A DNA stretch of 64,000 nt. Source: JAQIBY01 sp963676165 (lineage in GTDB: Bacteria; Bacteroidota; Bacteroidia; Bacteroidales; ML635J-15). The first letter of the stretch is position 1, and each line of letters begins with the position of its first letter. A program made the position numbers and the translations under genes. Below the pieces are notes generated by a model. It was not told the origin of the DNA and ran no database searches. It saw only the letters and a program-made list of their open reading frames with translations. Below, in pieces: positions 16,953 through 25,066 of the stretch. Location: positions 62,001 to 126,000 of the forward strand of contig OY781043.1 in assembly GCA_963676165.1 (NCBI GenBank), given 5' to 3'.

Positions 16953-19055
16953 TTAAAAAGCCCGAACTGCACGAACTCTATACGTGGTGGTGCCCTTATT
17001 GGAGTTGTTCTGGCTGCCAACGTGGAAATTTTTGGCCCAAGCAAAGTTGCTACTGTACTCGCTAGAACTCCAATAGTACGCACTAGTAAAACTGCTGCCT
17101 CCGTTTGCAGTTGCGGTTGCATTAATAGTTGATTTGTTCGTGTACATTAAGTTTAATTCATATCTTGATGGAAGATACCAGTCGCCATATGTATTGCCAC
17201 CTTCGGTAATTTGTAAATCGTTACATATTTGAGCAGCATAATCACTACCATCATCACCAATTGATACTTGTGATGATATAATAATTGCGGTGTTTAATTC
17301 TCCTGCGAACACCCCATCTCCGGTTGCCCTTGTTACTCCATAAGTCCCGGCATACCATCTTATACCACTTCCTCCACCTTGATCTTCTATGGCACATACC
17401 AGTCCGTGTTGTCCTGTTTCGTCAACATAAAACACCACGCCACCTTGGGCAAAATCACCTACAGAATAGGTTGCTATTTTTGAATCTACATAATTTTTTG
17501 TTGCAGCATCCTGATTATCTGAAGGGTCTGTTACATTTTTTATTTGTCCGTCAACTTCTATGGTTCCGTTTTTATAAACGGTTAAGGCATTGGTACTGTT
17601 TGCTTCGGAAGTTCCGTTACCTATTTCAAACAGCGGGTCAGTATCTACCCAGGTTGTTGGATCTCCACCACCAACATTATAGCGTCCAATTGCAAAAGAA
17701 GCATAGGATTCTGATGTGCTGTATAGTCCCATAGCAATCGATCTGTTTCCGATAGATGTGTTTGATCGACCAATAGCCACTGAAGCAGAACCCGTGGCTT
17801 TGCTATTCCAGCCGATACATGTTGCCGCATATCCGGAAGCATTGGCATTGTATCCAATTGCTGTTGATTTATTAGAATATGCAATGGAATTATATCCCAT
17901 AGCAGTAGAGTTACTACCCAATGCCATTGTGTTATAGCCTGTGGCAAATGTGTAATTTCCTATGCTGTCAGCATCCCAGAATGGGTTAGTAACCGTACCT
18001 ACCCTAAACGCAGATTTCTTGGGGAACCACATCATGCGAGTTCCTGCACCGTCGATAGATAGTGTATCACCCTCTCCAAAAGTACCGCTGGAAATAAAAC
18101 CATCGGTACCTGCTATTACAAGTGCTCCTGTATCAGCTATTATTGTTCTTCCTTTGTCGTAGGCAGCATCAAGAGAATTGGTAGAGTCAGCAGGTAATAC
18201 GACAAAACCACCATCAGAAAGGAACAGAGTGTCGTTGCTAATGCTGAGTATTTGCAGTTCGTTGGTTTCGGAAATGTCAGTATTCCAGTTTGCAATGTCG
18301 GTGTTTGTAATGTCACTAGCCGGAGAGGCATCATAAACAGGGTCGGTTTCAGTATATTCTGTGATGTAACCCTCATCGTTTGTGAAATCACTAAGGTTTT
18401 CGGGTGTCCCACTTAGATTGTTGTATTGTCCGTCAAAATCATCTGTAGCATCAGTGTCCATATTTGCAGGAACATCTGACAAGTCATTATAGCTACCACT
18501 AAAGTCATCAGCAGCATTTGTGTCCCAGTCAGTAAAGTCAGGTGTATTTGTCAGATTGCTATAATCACCGTCAAAATCATCGGTAACATTTGTGTCCCAG
18601 CCGGTAAAGCCTGGTTGATTGATAAGATCGTTATAATCACCGCTAAAGGTATTTCCGGCTTTATTGGCATACATGGCATACGGGACACTTAAAATTTGGC
18701 TTACGCCGGTAATTGAGTAATTATCTCCACCTTCGGGATCAACTTCGGTTTTAATAAAATACGGACCGTTTGACCAGTCAATGGCAGCAAAATCACCATT
18801 TACGATTGTTCCTGATCCAATTTCAATGCTTATCAAGCCGTTTGCATTAGTTTCAGGAGTTTGAGTTTCGATATAAACTTCTGTTCCATCGGCAGTTTCC
18901 TGTAAAATACTGATTTGCACTCCGATTATTTGTTCGGTTACAAGATGGTTTTCCGCATCACGGATTATTGCCTGGTAACTTATTTTTTGAGGAGACTGGG
19001 CAAATACCCCTGCTACAAGCAGGATAAAAGCCGGAAATAATAAGATTCGTTTCAT
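16953..19055 (-). CDS. Giant surface adhesin-like protein (1st paralogue)
   Basis: 700 aa, the shortest of the four because it has only about five fibre repeats. Signal peptide at 1-19 (ends GVFAQ); beta domain at 20-130 (VQISILQETADGTEVYIETQ); repeats at about 133-225 (DYNDLINQPGFTGWDTN); YadA-like head at about 360-460 (STAMGYNSIAYSNKSTAIG); neck (LTVYKNGTIEVDGQIKN); C-terminal DUF1566-like domain at 550-700 (GGVVFYVDETGQHGLV, YGDWYLPSRYELNLMY, YWSSSEYSSNFAWAKNF, RVRAVRAF). It follows the T9SS-sorted protein by 13 nt. None of the four paralogues carries a recognisable T9SS C-terminal signal, so their route across the outer membrane is unclear. Confidence 0.87.
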   Translation of the reverse strand: MKRILLFPAFILLVAGVFAQSPQKISYQAIIRDAENHLVTEQIIGVQISILQETADGTEVYIETQTPETNANGLISIEIGSGTIVNGDFAAIDWSNGPYFIKTEVDPEGGDNYSITGVSQILSVPYAMYANKAGNTFSGDYNDLINQPGFTGWDTNVTDDFDGDYSNLTNTPDFTDWDTNAADDFSGSYNDLSDVPANMDTDATDDFDGQYNNLSGTPENLSDFTNDEGYITEYTETDPVYDASPASDITNTDIANWNTDISETNELQILSISNDTLFLSDGGFVVLPADSTNSLDAAYDKGRTIIADTGALVIAGTDGFISSGTFGEGDTLSIDGAGTRMMWFPKKSAFRVGTVTNPFWDADSIGNYTFATGYNTMALGSNSTAMGYNSIAYSNKSTAIGYNANASGYAATCIGWNSKATGSASVAIGRSNTSIGNRSIAMGLYSTSESYASFAIGRYNVGGGDPTTWVDTDPLFEIGNGTSEANSTNALTVYKNGTIEVDGQIKNVTDPSDNQDAATKNYVDSKIATYSVGDFAQGGVVFYVDETGQHGLVCAIEDQGGGSGIRWYAGTYGVTRATGDGVFAGELNTAIIISSQVSIGDDGSDYAAQICNDLQITEGGNTYGDWYLPSRYELNLMYTNKSTINATATANGGSSFTSAYYWSSSEYSSNFAWAKNFHVGSQNNSNKGTTTYRVRAVRAF

Positions 19056-19068
19056 AATCTGTTAGAAT

Positions 19069-19557
19069 TTAATATTTTACGATCTTAAATGTTTTTACTT
19101 CTTTGTTGTTCTTTATTACTTTTATAAAATAGGTGGCAGGGACAAGATCGATCATATTAATCCCTGACCGGCTTTCTGTGATTTTTTGACTTTGTAAGAG
19201 TCTTCCATGCATATCGTATAGTTGAAAGTGTAAACCTGAAAATTCAAAGTCTTTTACTTCCAATGTGAGAAAATCAGTTGTCGGATTAGGATAAGCGGTA
19301 ACTGAAAGGTTTATGCCTTTGGCTTCATTAATTCCTGTTATCACAGAAATTTCATAAGGTTGTTGCACGCCTTCAGCGACAGAACCATTTGCTCCTGTAT
19401 AGGTTTGATATACAATTTGTCCAACGGAATAACTTACCGAGCCTCCGCTACCGGTGGCATTTCCGCCTGTTGTGTTAATACTTTCCTGTGCCTGTAATCC
19501 TGTTAATCCCCAAAAGGAGAAAATCAGTAAGCTAAATATCCGTTTTGTTTTTTTCAT
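19069..19557 (-). CDS. Small T9SS type A sorting domain protein, first gene of adhesin operon
   Basis: 162 aa from ATG 19555-19557 (MKKTKRIFSLLIFSF), chosen because it starts a proper signal peptide ending LQAQ; an upstream in-frame ATG adds 11 residues that do not fit a signal. The mature part opens with a Gly/Ser-rich, beta-type segment (GGNATGSGGSVSYSVGQIVY, EGVQQPYEI) seen in Bacteroidota surface proteins. It ends in a type A sorting domain: LSVTAYPNPTTDFLTLEV, YDMHGRLLQS, YFIKVIKNN, KTFKIVKY. Such proteins are exported by the Sec system and then by the type IX system, where the C-terminal domain is removed. It could be an anchor or partner for the four fibres, which is inference from position. 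Confidence 0.85.
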   Translation of the reverse strand: MKKTKRIFSLLIFSFWGLTGLQAQESINTTGGNATGSGGSVSYSVGQIVYQTYTGANGSVAEGVQQPYEISVITGINEAKGINLSVTAYPNPTTDFLTLEVKDFEFSGLHFQLYDMHGRLLQSQKITESRSGINMIDLVPATYFIKVIKNNKEVKTFKIVKY

Positions 19558-19656
19558 TTGGCTACAATTTTTTAATGATGCAAAAGACATTAATACGATG
19601 GTTTTCCATATAATATCATTTACACTTTGAATTTCATTCGTCAGTATAATTCATTT

Positions 19657-19674
19657 ACAGGATTTCATTCCTGT
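19657..19674. repeat. Inverted repeat upstream of the adhesin operon
   Basis: ACAGGA, 6-nt loop, TCCTGT, extended imperfectly outward by TTCAT and ATGAA. It lies about 100 nt upstream of the T9SS gene and 113 nt downstream of the end of the regulator gene, so it is a reasonable operator or attenuator candidate. Confidence 0.4.
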
Positions 19675-19688
19675 TTATATGAAAGGAA

Positions 19689-19696
19689 CAAAATTA
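19689..19696 (-). promoter_or_regulatory. Possible Bacteroidota -7 box for the adhesin operon
   Basis: TAATTTTG on the minus strand fits TAnnTTTG and lies 132 nt upstream of the ATG at 19557. No -33 TTTG at the usual spacing was found, so this is weak evidence. Confidence 0.25.
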
Positions 19697-19786
19697 AATA
19701 AGGATATGGCAAAAGAGAAAAAACAAGACTTACAAAAATCGTACATTTAATTAAATTAAATATGAAATAGGATTTATGTGATCGGG

Positions 19787-21472
19787 CTAAATGTTTGATA
19801 TGTAAGTATAAATGTTTTGGTAGGGTTTCAGCTCCAGTTTTTTGCGCAATCTGGTTCTTGCTACCTCAATTGAGTTGATGCTTTTCCCACTTATTGAAGC
19901 GATTTCTTTTGTGTTCAGATTTAATTTCAGGTAAGCACATATCTTTTTTTCATTAACCGTCAGATTAGGATGTATTTTTAGTAAAGCAGAATAAAAATCA
20001 GGATTTACCTGGTTAAAATAGTATTCGAATTCTGTCCAGCTATTATTACTTAAATGCTGTTTAAGCCCACTGATAAGATTTCCGAGTTCTTTTTTACTTG
20101 TGTTTTCATCTTTTAAAAGAGAAAGCTTTTGCATCATGTCAGTAATAAGGGTTTCCTTTTGTGTCAGCCTGATAGAGGTTGATGCTAATTCACGGTATGT
20201 TTTATCTACCTCCTGTTTTAAAAGGATATTCTCTTTCTCTTTTTGAAGTTTTTCCATCTGCATTTTAAGCTGATCTTTTTCTATGTCATGCTTTAATTTA
20301 ATTTCGTTAAAAAAAGAATAAATTATAGCAATCATAAAAAGAATGAGTTCGATAAAAATACCTATTTGGAAGAATGTTATTTTGAGACCATATGTTCTTG
20401 GAAGATTAGGATTTGCATTAATGATATCAATAAAGGCACCAAAAACCATAACTATAGAGCCAATAAAAATTAGTTTGGTTTGTAATTTTGATTTCATAAA
20501 AAATTTAACACAAAAATAAAACGCAGTTAAAATAAATATTAATGAGTAATAATAATGTAATATTTTAGCTATATTATAGTTAAATAGGCTAATAAAAAAT
20601 ATAGTTATAATAATTGGGATAGAACCCAATAATATCGACAGTGACCTGTTTTTGTTTTTATTTGCCCCTTCGATTTTAAATATTTGGCTTAAAAAAACAA
20701 AATATATGTTTTGTGATACATAAATAGACCATTCGAGATATAGTTCAATTATCGGATGATTTGGGAATATTGAGATATTATTTTTAGAAATTAAGTAAAA
20801 TGCAATAAATGTAATATATATGCCATACGTTAAATATATTGGGCTTTTTGAAAATAAAAATAATACTATTGTTATAATAAATATTATACCAATACAACCT
20901 GAAAAAAAACTGATTTTAACTTTTGTTTTTTGGATGTTCTTAATATGTTGTTGTTCATTTGTAATGGTTAAGTAGCTTCCTATGTTTTTGTATTTTAGTT
21001 TGTTCTCAATATTAATATATAAAGTTGTAGTTTTATTTTTTGGTATACTTATTAATATATTGTCTTTAAAGTCATTATTGTTTGTACTTTTTGATTTTGG
21101 GATAAGAACGCCGGATATCTGATGATTAATTAAGCTGTCATTTATGTATTGGTATGTATCTAATTTTGAGAGTGTGTTTTTGAAATGAAGAACTAAATCT
21201 TTCTTTTTATTAGATTTGTTAGTTATGTCTAGCTTTAGCCAATATATTGAATCTGAATTAAAATATTGGTTGGTAAAAGGCTTGAAATCTTGATTTAAAT
21301 TATTTTTAATTTTATTAACATCTGAACATTTGTTAGAGTTTAAATATTGAATGTTAATATTAATATCCGCCGAAGGTGTTATTATCGTATTGCTATTTTG
21401 ATTTGCCGTAATAGTTTTAAATGCGGTAATAAAAATAATAAATGCAAATTTTATTTTATTGTTGATATTCAA
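19787..21472 (-). CDS. 7TM-DISM sensor fused to LuxR-type DNA-binding domain
   Basis: 561 aa. A short signal/anchor is followed by a periplasmic beta domain at about 35-175 of the 7TMR-DISM extracellular type (SIYWLKLDITNKS, LYINIENKLKY). Seven membrane helices span about 188-395. A coiled coil lies at about 395-450 (KLKHDIEKDQLKMQMEKLQK), then a C-terminal helix-turn-helix (LTVNEKKICAYLKLNLNTKE, SINSIEVARTRLRKKL) of LuxR/GerE type. It would sense a periplasmic ligand and act directly on DNA without a phosphorelay. It sits just upstream of, and reads towards, the adhesin operon, making that operon the likely target. It is very AT-rich and Asn/Ile/Lys-rich even for this window. Confidence 0.85.
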   Translation of the reverse strand: MNINNKIKFAFIIFITAFKTITANQNSNTIITPSADININIQYLNSNKCSDVNKIKNNLNQDFKPFTNQYFNSDSIYWLKLDITNKSNKKKDLVLHFKNTLSKLDTYQYINDSLINHQISGVLIPKSKSTNNNDFKDNILISIPKNKTTTLYINIENKLKYKNIGSYLTITNEQQHIKNIQKTKVKISFFSGCIGIIFIITIVLFLFSKSPIYLTYGIYITFIAFYLISKNNISIFPNHPIIELYLEWSIYVSQNIYFVFLSQIFKIEGANKNKNRSLSILLGSIPIIITIFFISLFNYNIAKILHYYYSLIFILTAFYFCVKFFMKSKLQTKLIFIGSIVMVFGAFIDIINANPNLPRTYGLKITFFQIGIFIELILFMIAIIYSFFNEIKLKHDIEKDQLKMQMEKLQKEKENILLKQEVDKTYRELASTSIRLTQKETLITDMMQKLSLLKDENTSKKELGNLISGLKQHLSNNSWTEFEYYFNQVNPDFYSALLKIHPNLTVNEKKICAYLKLNLNTKEIASISGKSINSIEVARTRLRKKLELKPYQNIYTYISNI

Positions 21473-21724
21473 ACCTGTTTTTGTTTAGGATAAATAATCA
21501 AATCTTATTCTATTTGTGATAAAGATAGAAATTAAGGATTTATTATGACTATAGTATTATTGATTTTTGACATGTTTTGAAAAGAAACGTTTAATTACAG
21601 CTTAATAATGACAAATTGACATTGTTCCCAATAATAATTTGTGAGTAAAGTCAGACAATAGTGAAATTTTGTCCGAAAATTTGTCAAATGGCTGATTGGC
21701 ATAAAATTCGTTAAGAGAGAGCTG

Positions 21725-21732
21725 TAATTTTG
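21725..21732 (+). promoter_or_regulatory. Probable -7 box of groL
   Basis: TAATTTTG fits TAnnTTTG and ends 34 nt before the groL ATG, like the boxes before the phosphatase and ilvE genes. A TTG at 21696-21698 is further upstream than usual. No CIRCE element was seen in 21473-21766; GACAA/TTGTC half-sites at about 21654-21684 could be an operator. No groES frame is present in this gap. Confidence 0.45.
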
Positions 21733-21766
21733 AATCAAATAAATTAATTAATTAAATACTTGAGTT

Positions 21767-23407
21767 ATGGCAAAAGAAATGAAGTATGACATTGAAGCCA
21801 GAGATCAACTTAAAAAAGGAGTTGATGCGCTTGCAAATGCAGTAAAGGTAACATTAGGACCTAAAGGTCGCAATGTCGTAATTGACAAGAAATTTGGTGC
21901 TCCACAAGTGACCAAAGACGGAGTCACTGTTGCTAAGGAAATTGAGCTGGAAGATAAATACCAAAACATGGGCGCCCAAATGGTCAAAGAGGTTGCTTCA
22001 AAAACAAACGATGATGCTGGTGACGGTACAACTACTGCTACTGTATTGGCTCAATCTATTGTTCAGGTAGGACTCAAAAATGTCACTGCCGGTGCCAATC
22101 CAATGGATCTAAAACGCGGTATTGATCATGCTGTTGAGGCTGTCATTAAACACATCAAAGGACTTTCCGAAGAAATTGGTGACAATTTTGACAAAATTGA
22201 ACAAGTTGCAACGATTTCTGCCAACAATGATAAAACCATCGGAAAACTGATTGCTGAAGCAATGAGAAAAGTAAAAAAAGAAGGTGTTATCACTGTAGAA
22301 GAAGCAAAAGGTACTGAAACTCACGTTGATGTTGTTGAGGGTATGCAGTTTGACCGTGGTTACATTTCTCCATATTTCATTACTGATAGTGAAAAAATGG
22401 AAGCTGTTCTTGAAGCACCATACATTCTCTTAACAGATAAGAAAATCTCATCAATGAAAGATTTAATGTCTGTACTTGAGCCTGTTGCTCAAGAAGGTAA
22501 ACCATTGATGATTATTGCTGAAGACGTTGAAGGTGAAGCATTGGCTACTTTGGTTGTTAACCGTTTGAGAGGAACTGTAAAAGTGGCTGCTGTAAAAGCT
22601 CCTGGTTTTGGCGATCGTCGTAAAGAAATGCTTGAAGACATTGCTGTTTTAACAGGTGGAACTGTAATTTCTGAAGAAAAAGGAATGAAACTCGATGCTG
22701 CAACTGTTGATATGCTTGGCCGTTGTGAAAAAATTACTATCGATAAAGAAAACACAACCATTGTGAATGGAAGTGGTAATAAAGAAGCTATCGAAGCTCG
22801 CGTTTCTCAAATTAAGAAACAAATTGAAAACACTACTTCAGATTACGATAAAGAAAAACTCCAAGAACGTCTTGCCAAACTCGCTGGTGGTGTTGCTGTC
22901 CTTTATGTTGGTGCAGCTTCTGAAGTGGAAATGAAAGAGAAAAAAGACAGAATGGAAGATGCTTTGAGTGCGACTCGTGCTGCTGTTGAAGAAGGAATTA
23001 TTCCTGGTGGTGGTGTTGCTTTCATTCGTGCTATTGAAGCATTGAAAGACATTGAATTGGAAAATCAGGATCAAAATACTGGAGTTGCAATTGTACGCCG
23101 TGCACTTGAAGAACCTATGCGCCAAATTTCTGCAAATGCTGGTGTAGATGGTTCTGTGATTGTACAGAAAGTGAAAGAAGGTACAGGCGATTTCGGTTAC
23201 AATGCACGCACTGAAGAATATGTTAATATGTTTGAAGCTGGTGTAATTGATCCAACCAAAGTATCTCGTGTTGCACTTGAAAATGCAGCGTCAATTGCAG
23301 CAATGTTGTTGACCACTGAATGTGTTATTGCTGACATCGAAGAGGATGAACCTATGATGCCTGCTGGTGGTGCTCCTGGAATGGGTGGCATGCCAGGTAT
23401 GATGTAA
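21767..23407 (+). CDS. groL: Chaperonin GroEL (60 kDa)
   Basis: 546 aa, full length. Ring-forming ATP-dependent folding chaperone of the cytosol. Hallmarks are MAKEMKYDIEARDQL at the start, VTLGPKGRNVVIDK, the nucleotide-binding DDAGDGTTTATVLAQSI near residue 85, ISANNDKTIGKLIAEAM, PGFGDRRKEMLEDIA, the RMEDALSATRAAVEEGI block near 400, PGGGVA, and a Gly/Met-rich tail (APGMGGMPGMM). It is transcribed alone: no groES co-chaperonin gene lies upstream, which is unusual. A strong terminator follows directly. The gene is divergent from the LuxR-type regulator. Confidence 0.98.
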   Translation: MAKEMKYDIEARDQLKKGVDALANAVKVTLGPKGRNVVIDKKFGAPQVTKDGVTVAKEIELEDKYQNMGAQMVKEVASKTNDDAGDGTTTATVLAQSIVQVGLKNVTAGANPMDLKRGIDHAVEAVIKHIKGLSEEIGDNFDKIEQVATISANNDKTIGKLIAEAMRKVKKEGVITVEEAKGTETHVDVVEGMQFDRGYISPYFITDSEKMEAVLEAPYILLTDKKISSMKDLMSVLEPVAQEGKPLMIIAEDVEGEALATLVVNRLRGTVKVAAVKAPGFGDRRKEMLEDIAVLTGGTVISEEKGMKLDAATVDMLGRCEKITIDKENTTIVNGSGNKEAIEARVSQIKKQIENTTSDYDKEKLQERLAKLAGGVAVLYVGAASEVEMKEKKDRMEDALSATRAAVEEGIIPGGGVAFIRAIEALKDIELENQDQNTGVAIVRRALEEPMRQISANAGVDGSVIVQKVKEGTGDFGYNARTEEYVNMFEAGVIDPTKVSRVALENAASIAAMLLTTECVIADIEEDEPMMPAGGAPGMGGMPGMM

Positions 23408-23428
23408 TTGATTACCGTAAACAAAACG

Positions 23429-23460
23429 AAAAGCCCCGCACATTTTGTAGCGGGGCTTTT
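23429..23460. terminator. Bidirectional rho-independent terminator between groL and cysS
   Basis: AAAAGCCCCGC, 10-nt loop, GCGGGGCTTTT: an 11-bp perfect stem with a T-run on either strand. It serves the convergent groL (+) and cysS (-). Confidence 0.92.
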
Positions 23461-23490
23461 GTTATATGTTTTTCTCAAGTCAGACTTGTC

Positions 23491-24960
23491 TTATTCCAAC
23501 TCCCAATCGTAACCGTCTTTTTTGTCACGAACAAGAATGCCAGCTTCTTTCAGCTTATCACGAATTAAATCAGAAGTCGCCCAATCCTTATTCTTTTTAC
23601 TATTCATACGAATATCCAAAAGAAGGTCAACAACAGATTTTAGTCTGTCTGCAGAATTGTCTCCAGCAGCTTCTTCTTCAGGAACAAGACCTAATATTTC
23701 TATGACAAAATCGTGGAACAATTGTTTCAGTCCAGCTTTATTTTCTTCGTCAATGGATTCACTACCATTTTCAATGTTTCCAATGAGTTTCACAGCATCA
23801 AACAAGTGGGAGATAAGAATAGGTGTATTCATATCATCCTCCAAGGCAGCATCGCATTTTTCGCGAATTGCTTTGATGTCAAAACTACATGTGTCCGATG
23901 TGCTTAGTTTCTCTATTTGCAAATAGGCTCTCATTAAACGTTTAAAGCCTTTTTCGGCTGCCTGAAGTGCTTCATTCGAAAAATCAAGTGTGCCGCGATA
24001 ATGTGCTTGCAAAATAAAGAAGCGAATTGTCATCGGATGATAAGCTTGCTCTAAGGCTTCGTGTTTGCCAGAAAACAACTCATCCAAGGTAATAAAGTTA
24101 CCAAGCGATTTTCCCATCTTTTGTCCATTGATGGTAATTAAGTTATTATGCATCCAATAGCGAACGGATTCTTTCCCTTGTGCAGCTGTAGATTGTGCAA
24201 TCTCACATTCGTGATGAGGAAAAAGTAGGTCCATTCCGCCACCATGAATATCAAAGGTCTCACCAAGATATTTTGTACTCATGACTGAACATTCCATATG
24301 CCAGCCCGGAAACCCTTCTCCCCAAGGAGAATTCCAGCGCATGATGTGGGTAGGAGATGCTTTTTTCCACAAGGCAAAATCAAAACTATGTCGTTTTTCT
24401 GACTGTCCGTCAAGTTCGCGGGTAGTACTTAATAAATCATCAAGTTTTCTTCCGCTTAGTTTTCCATAGTCATAATCTTCAGCGTATTTCTTTACATCAA
24501 AATAAACAGATCCGTTTGATTCGTAGGCATACCCACTTTCCAAAATTTTCTCTGTCATTTGAATTTGTTCCAAAATATGACCAGATGCTTGAGGTTCAAT
24601 GTCAGGTCGTAAAACATTAAGCTGATCCATGTTTTTATGGTATCTGCGCATGTAATAATAGACAACTTGCATCGGCTCAAGCTCTTCTAAACGTGCTTTT
24701 TTTGCAATTTTGTCTTCCCCTTCATCTGCATCATTTTCCAAATGACCAACGTCTGTAATATTGCGGACATAGCGCACCTTATAACCAGCAAATTTCAAAT
24801 ATCTGTATAAGACATCAAAGGTTATTCCCGGACGAGCATGTCCTAAATGTGCGTCTCCATAAACAGTTGGGCCACAAACATAAAGTCCAACAAAAGGAGG
24901 GTTTATTGCTTGGAATTCTTCTTTTTTACGTGATAAAGTATTGTAAATTTTCAGCCCCAT
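23491..24960 (-). CDS. cysS: Cysteinyl-tRNA synthetase
   Basis: 489 aa, class I aminoacyl-tRNA synthetase that charges tRNA-Cys. The HIGH motif is HLGH at 38-41 in GDAHLGHARPGITFD. The zinc site uses Cys29 (YVCGPTVYG), Cys in GWHMECSVM, and His/Glu of FPHHECEIAQ. KMGKSLGN near 280 is the KMSKS loop. A C-terminal DALR-type helical domain (LEDDMNTP) and tail (KDWATSDLIRDKLKEAGI) are complete. It is transcribed alone and ends 31 nt from the shared terminator. Confidence 0.97.
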   Translation of the reverse strand: MGLKIYNTLSRKKEEFQAINPPFVGLYVCGPTVYGDAHLGHARPGITFDVLYRYLKFAGYKVRYVRNITDVGHLENDADEGEDKIAKKARLEELEPMQVVYYYMRRYHKNMDQLNVLRPDIEPQASGHILEQIQMTEKILESGYAYESNGSVYFDVKKYAEDYDYGKLSGRKLDDLLSTTRELDGQSEKRHSFDFALWKKASPTHIMRWNSPWGEGFPGWHMECSVMSTKYLGETFDIHGGGMDLLFPHHECEIAQSTAAQGKESVRYWMHNNLITINGQKMGKSLGNFITLDELFSGKHEALEQAYHPMTIRFFILQAHYRGTLDFSNEALQAAEKGFKRLMRAYLQIEKLSTSDTCSFDIKAIREKCDAALEDDMNTPILISHLFDAVKLIGNIENGSESIDEENKAGLKQLFHDFVIEILGLVPEEEAAGDNSADRLKSVVDLLLDIRMNSKKNKDWATSDLIRDKLKEAGILVRDKKDGYDWELE

Positions 24961-25018
24961 AAAACGTCAATTTAATCATTAATTTACACTGTGTCGATTA
25001 CAGTTTCATTAAAACCAT

Positions 25019-25026
25019 TAATTTTG
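25019..25026 (+). promoter_or_regulatory. Probable -7 box of the alkaline phosphatase gene
   Basis: TAATTTTG fits TAnnTTTG and ends 40 nt before the ATG at 25067. The -33 region is not clear. Confidence 0.4.
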
Positions 25027-25041
25027 AAACTTAATTATTGA

Positions 25042-25049
25042 CAAATTTA
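25042..25049 (-). promoter_or_regulatory. Possible -7 box of cysS
   Basis: TAAATTTG on the minus strand fits TAnnTTTG, 82 nt upstream of the cysS ATG. Overlap with the divergent phosphatase leader makes it tentative. Confidence 0.3.
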
Positions 25050-25066
25050 ACACTTAAGTGCAAGTT

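Noticed and set aside
17285..17734. A 149-codon plus-strand frame rich in Leu, His and Arg
   Set aside because: It is antisense to the first adhesin gene, and its composition is typical of a shadow frame.
9451..19055. Prophage tail region, suggested by the fibre-like repeats
   Set aside because: No capsid, terminase, baseplate, lysis or integrase genes are present, and every copy has a Sec signal peptide.
21639..21690. CIRCE-type heat-shock operator before groL
   Set aside because: No TTAGCACTC/GAGTGCTAA pair is present; the GACAA/TTGTC half-sites are too short and variable to call.
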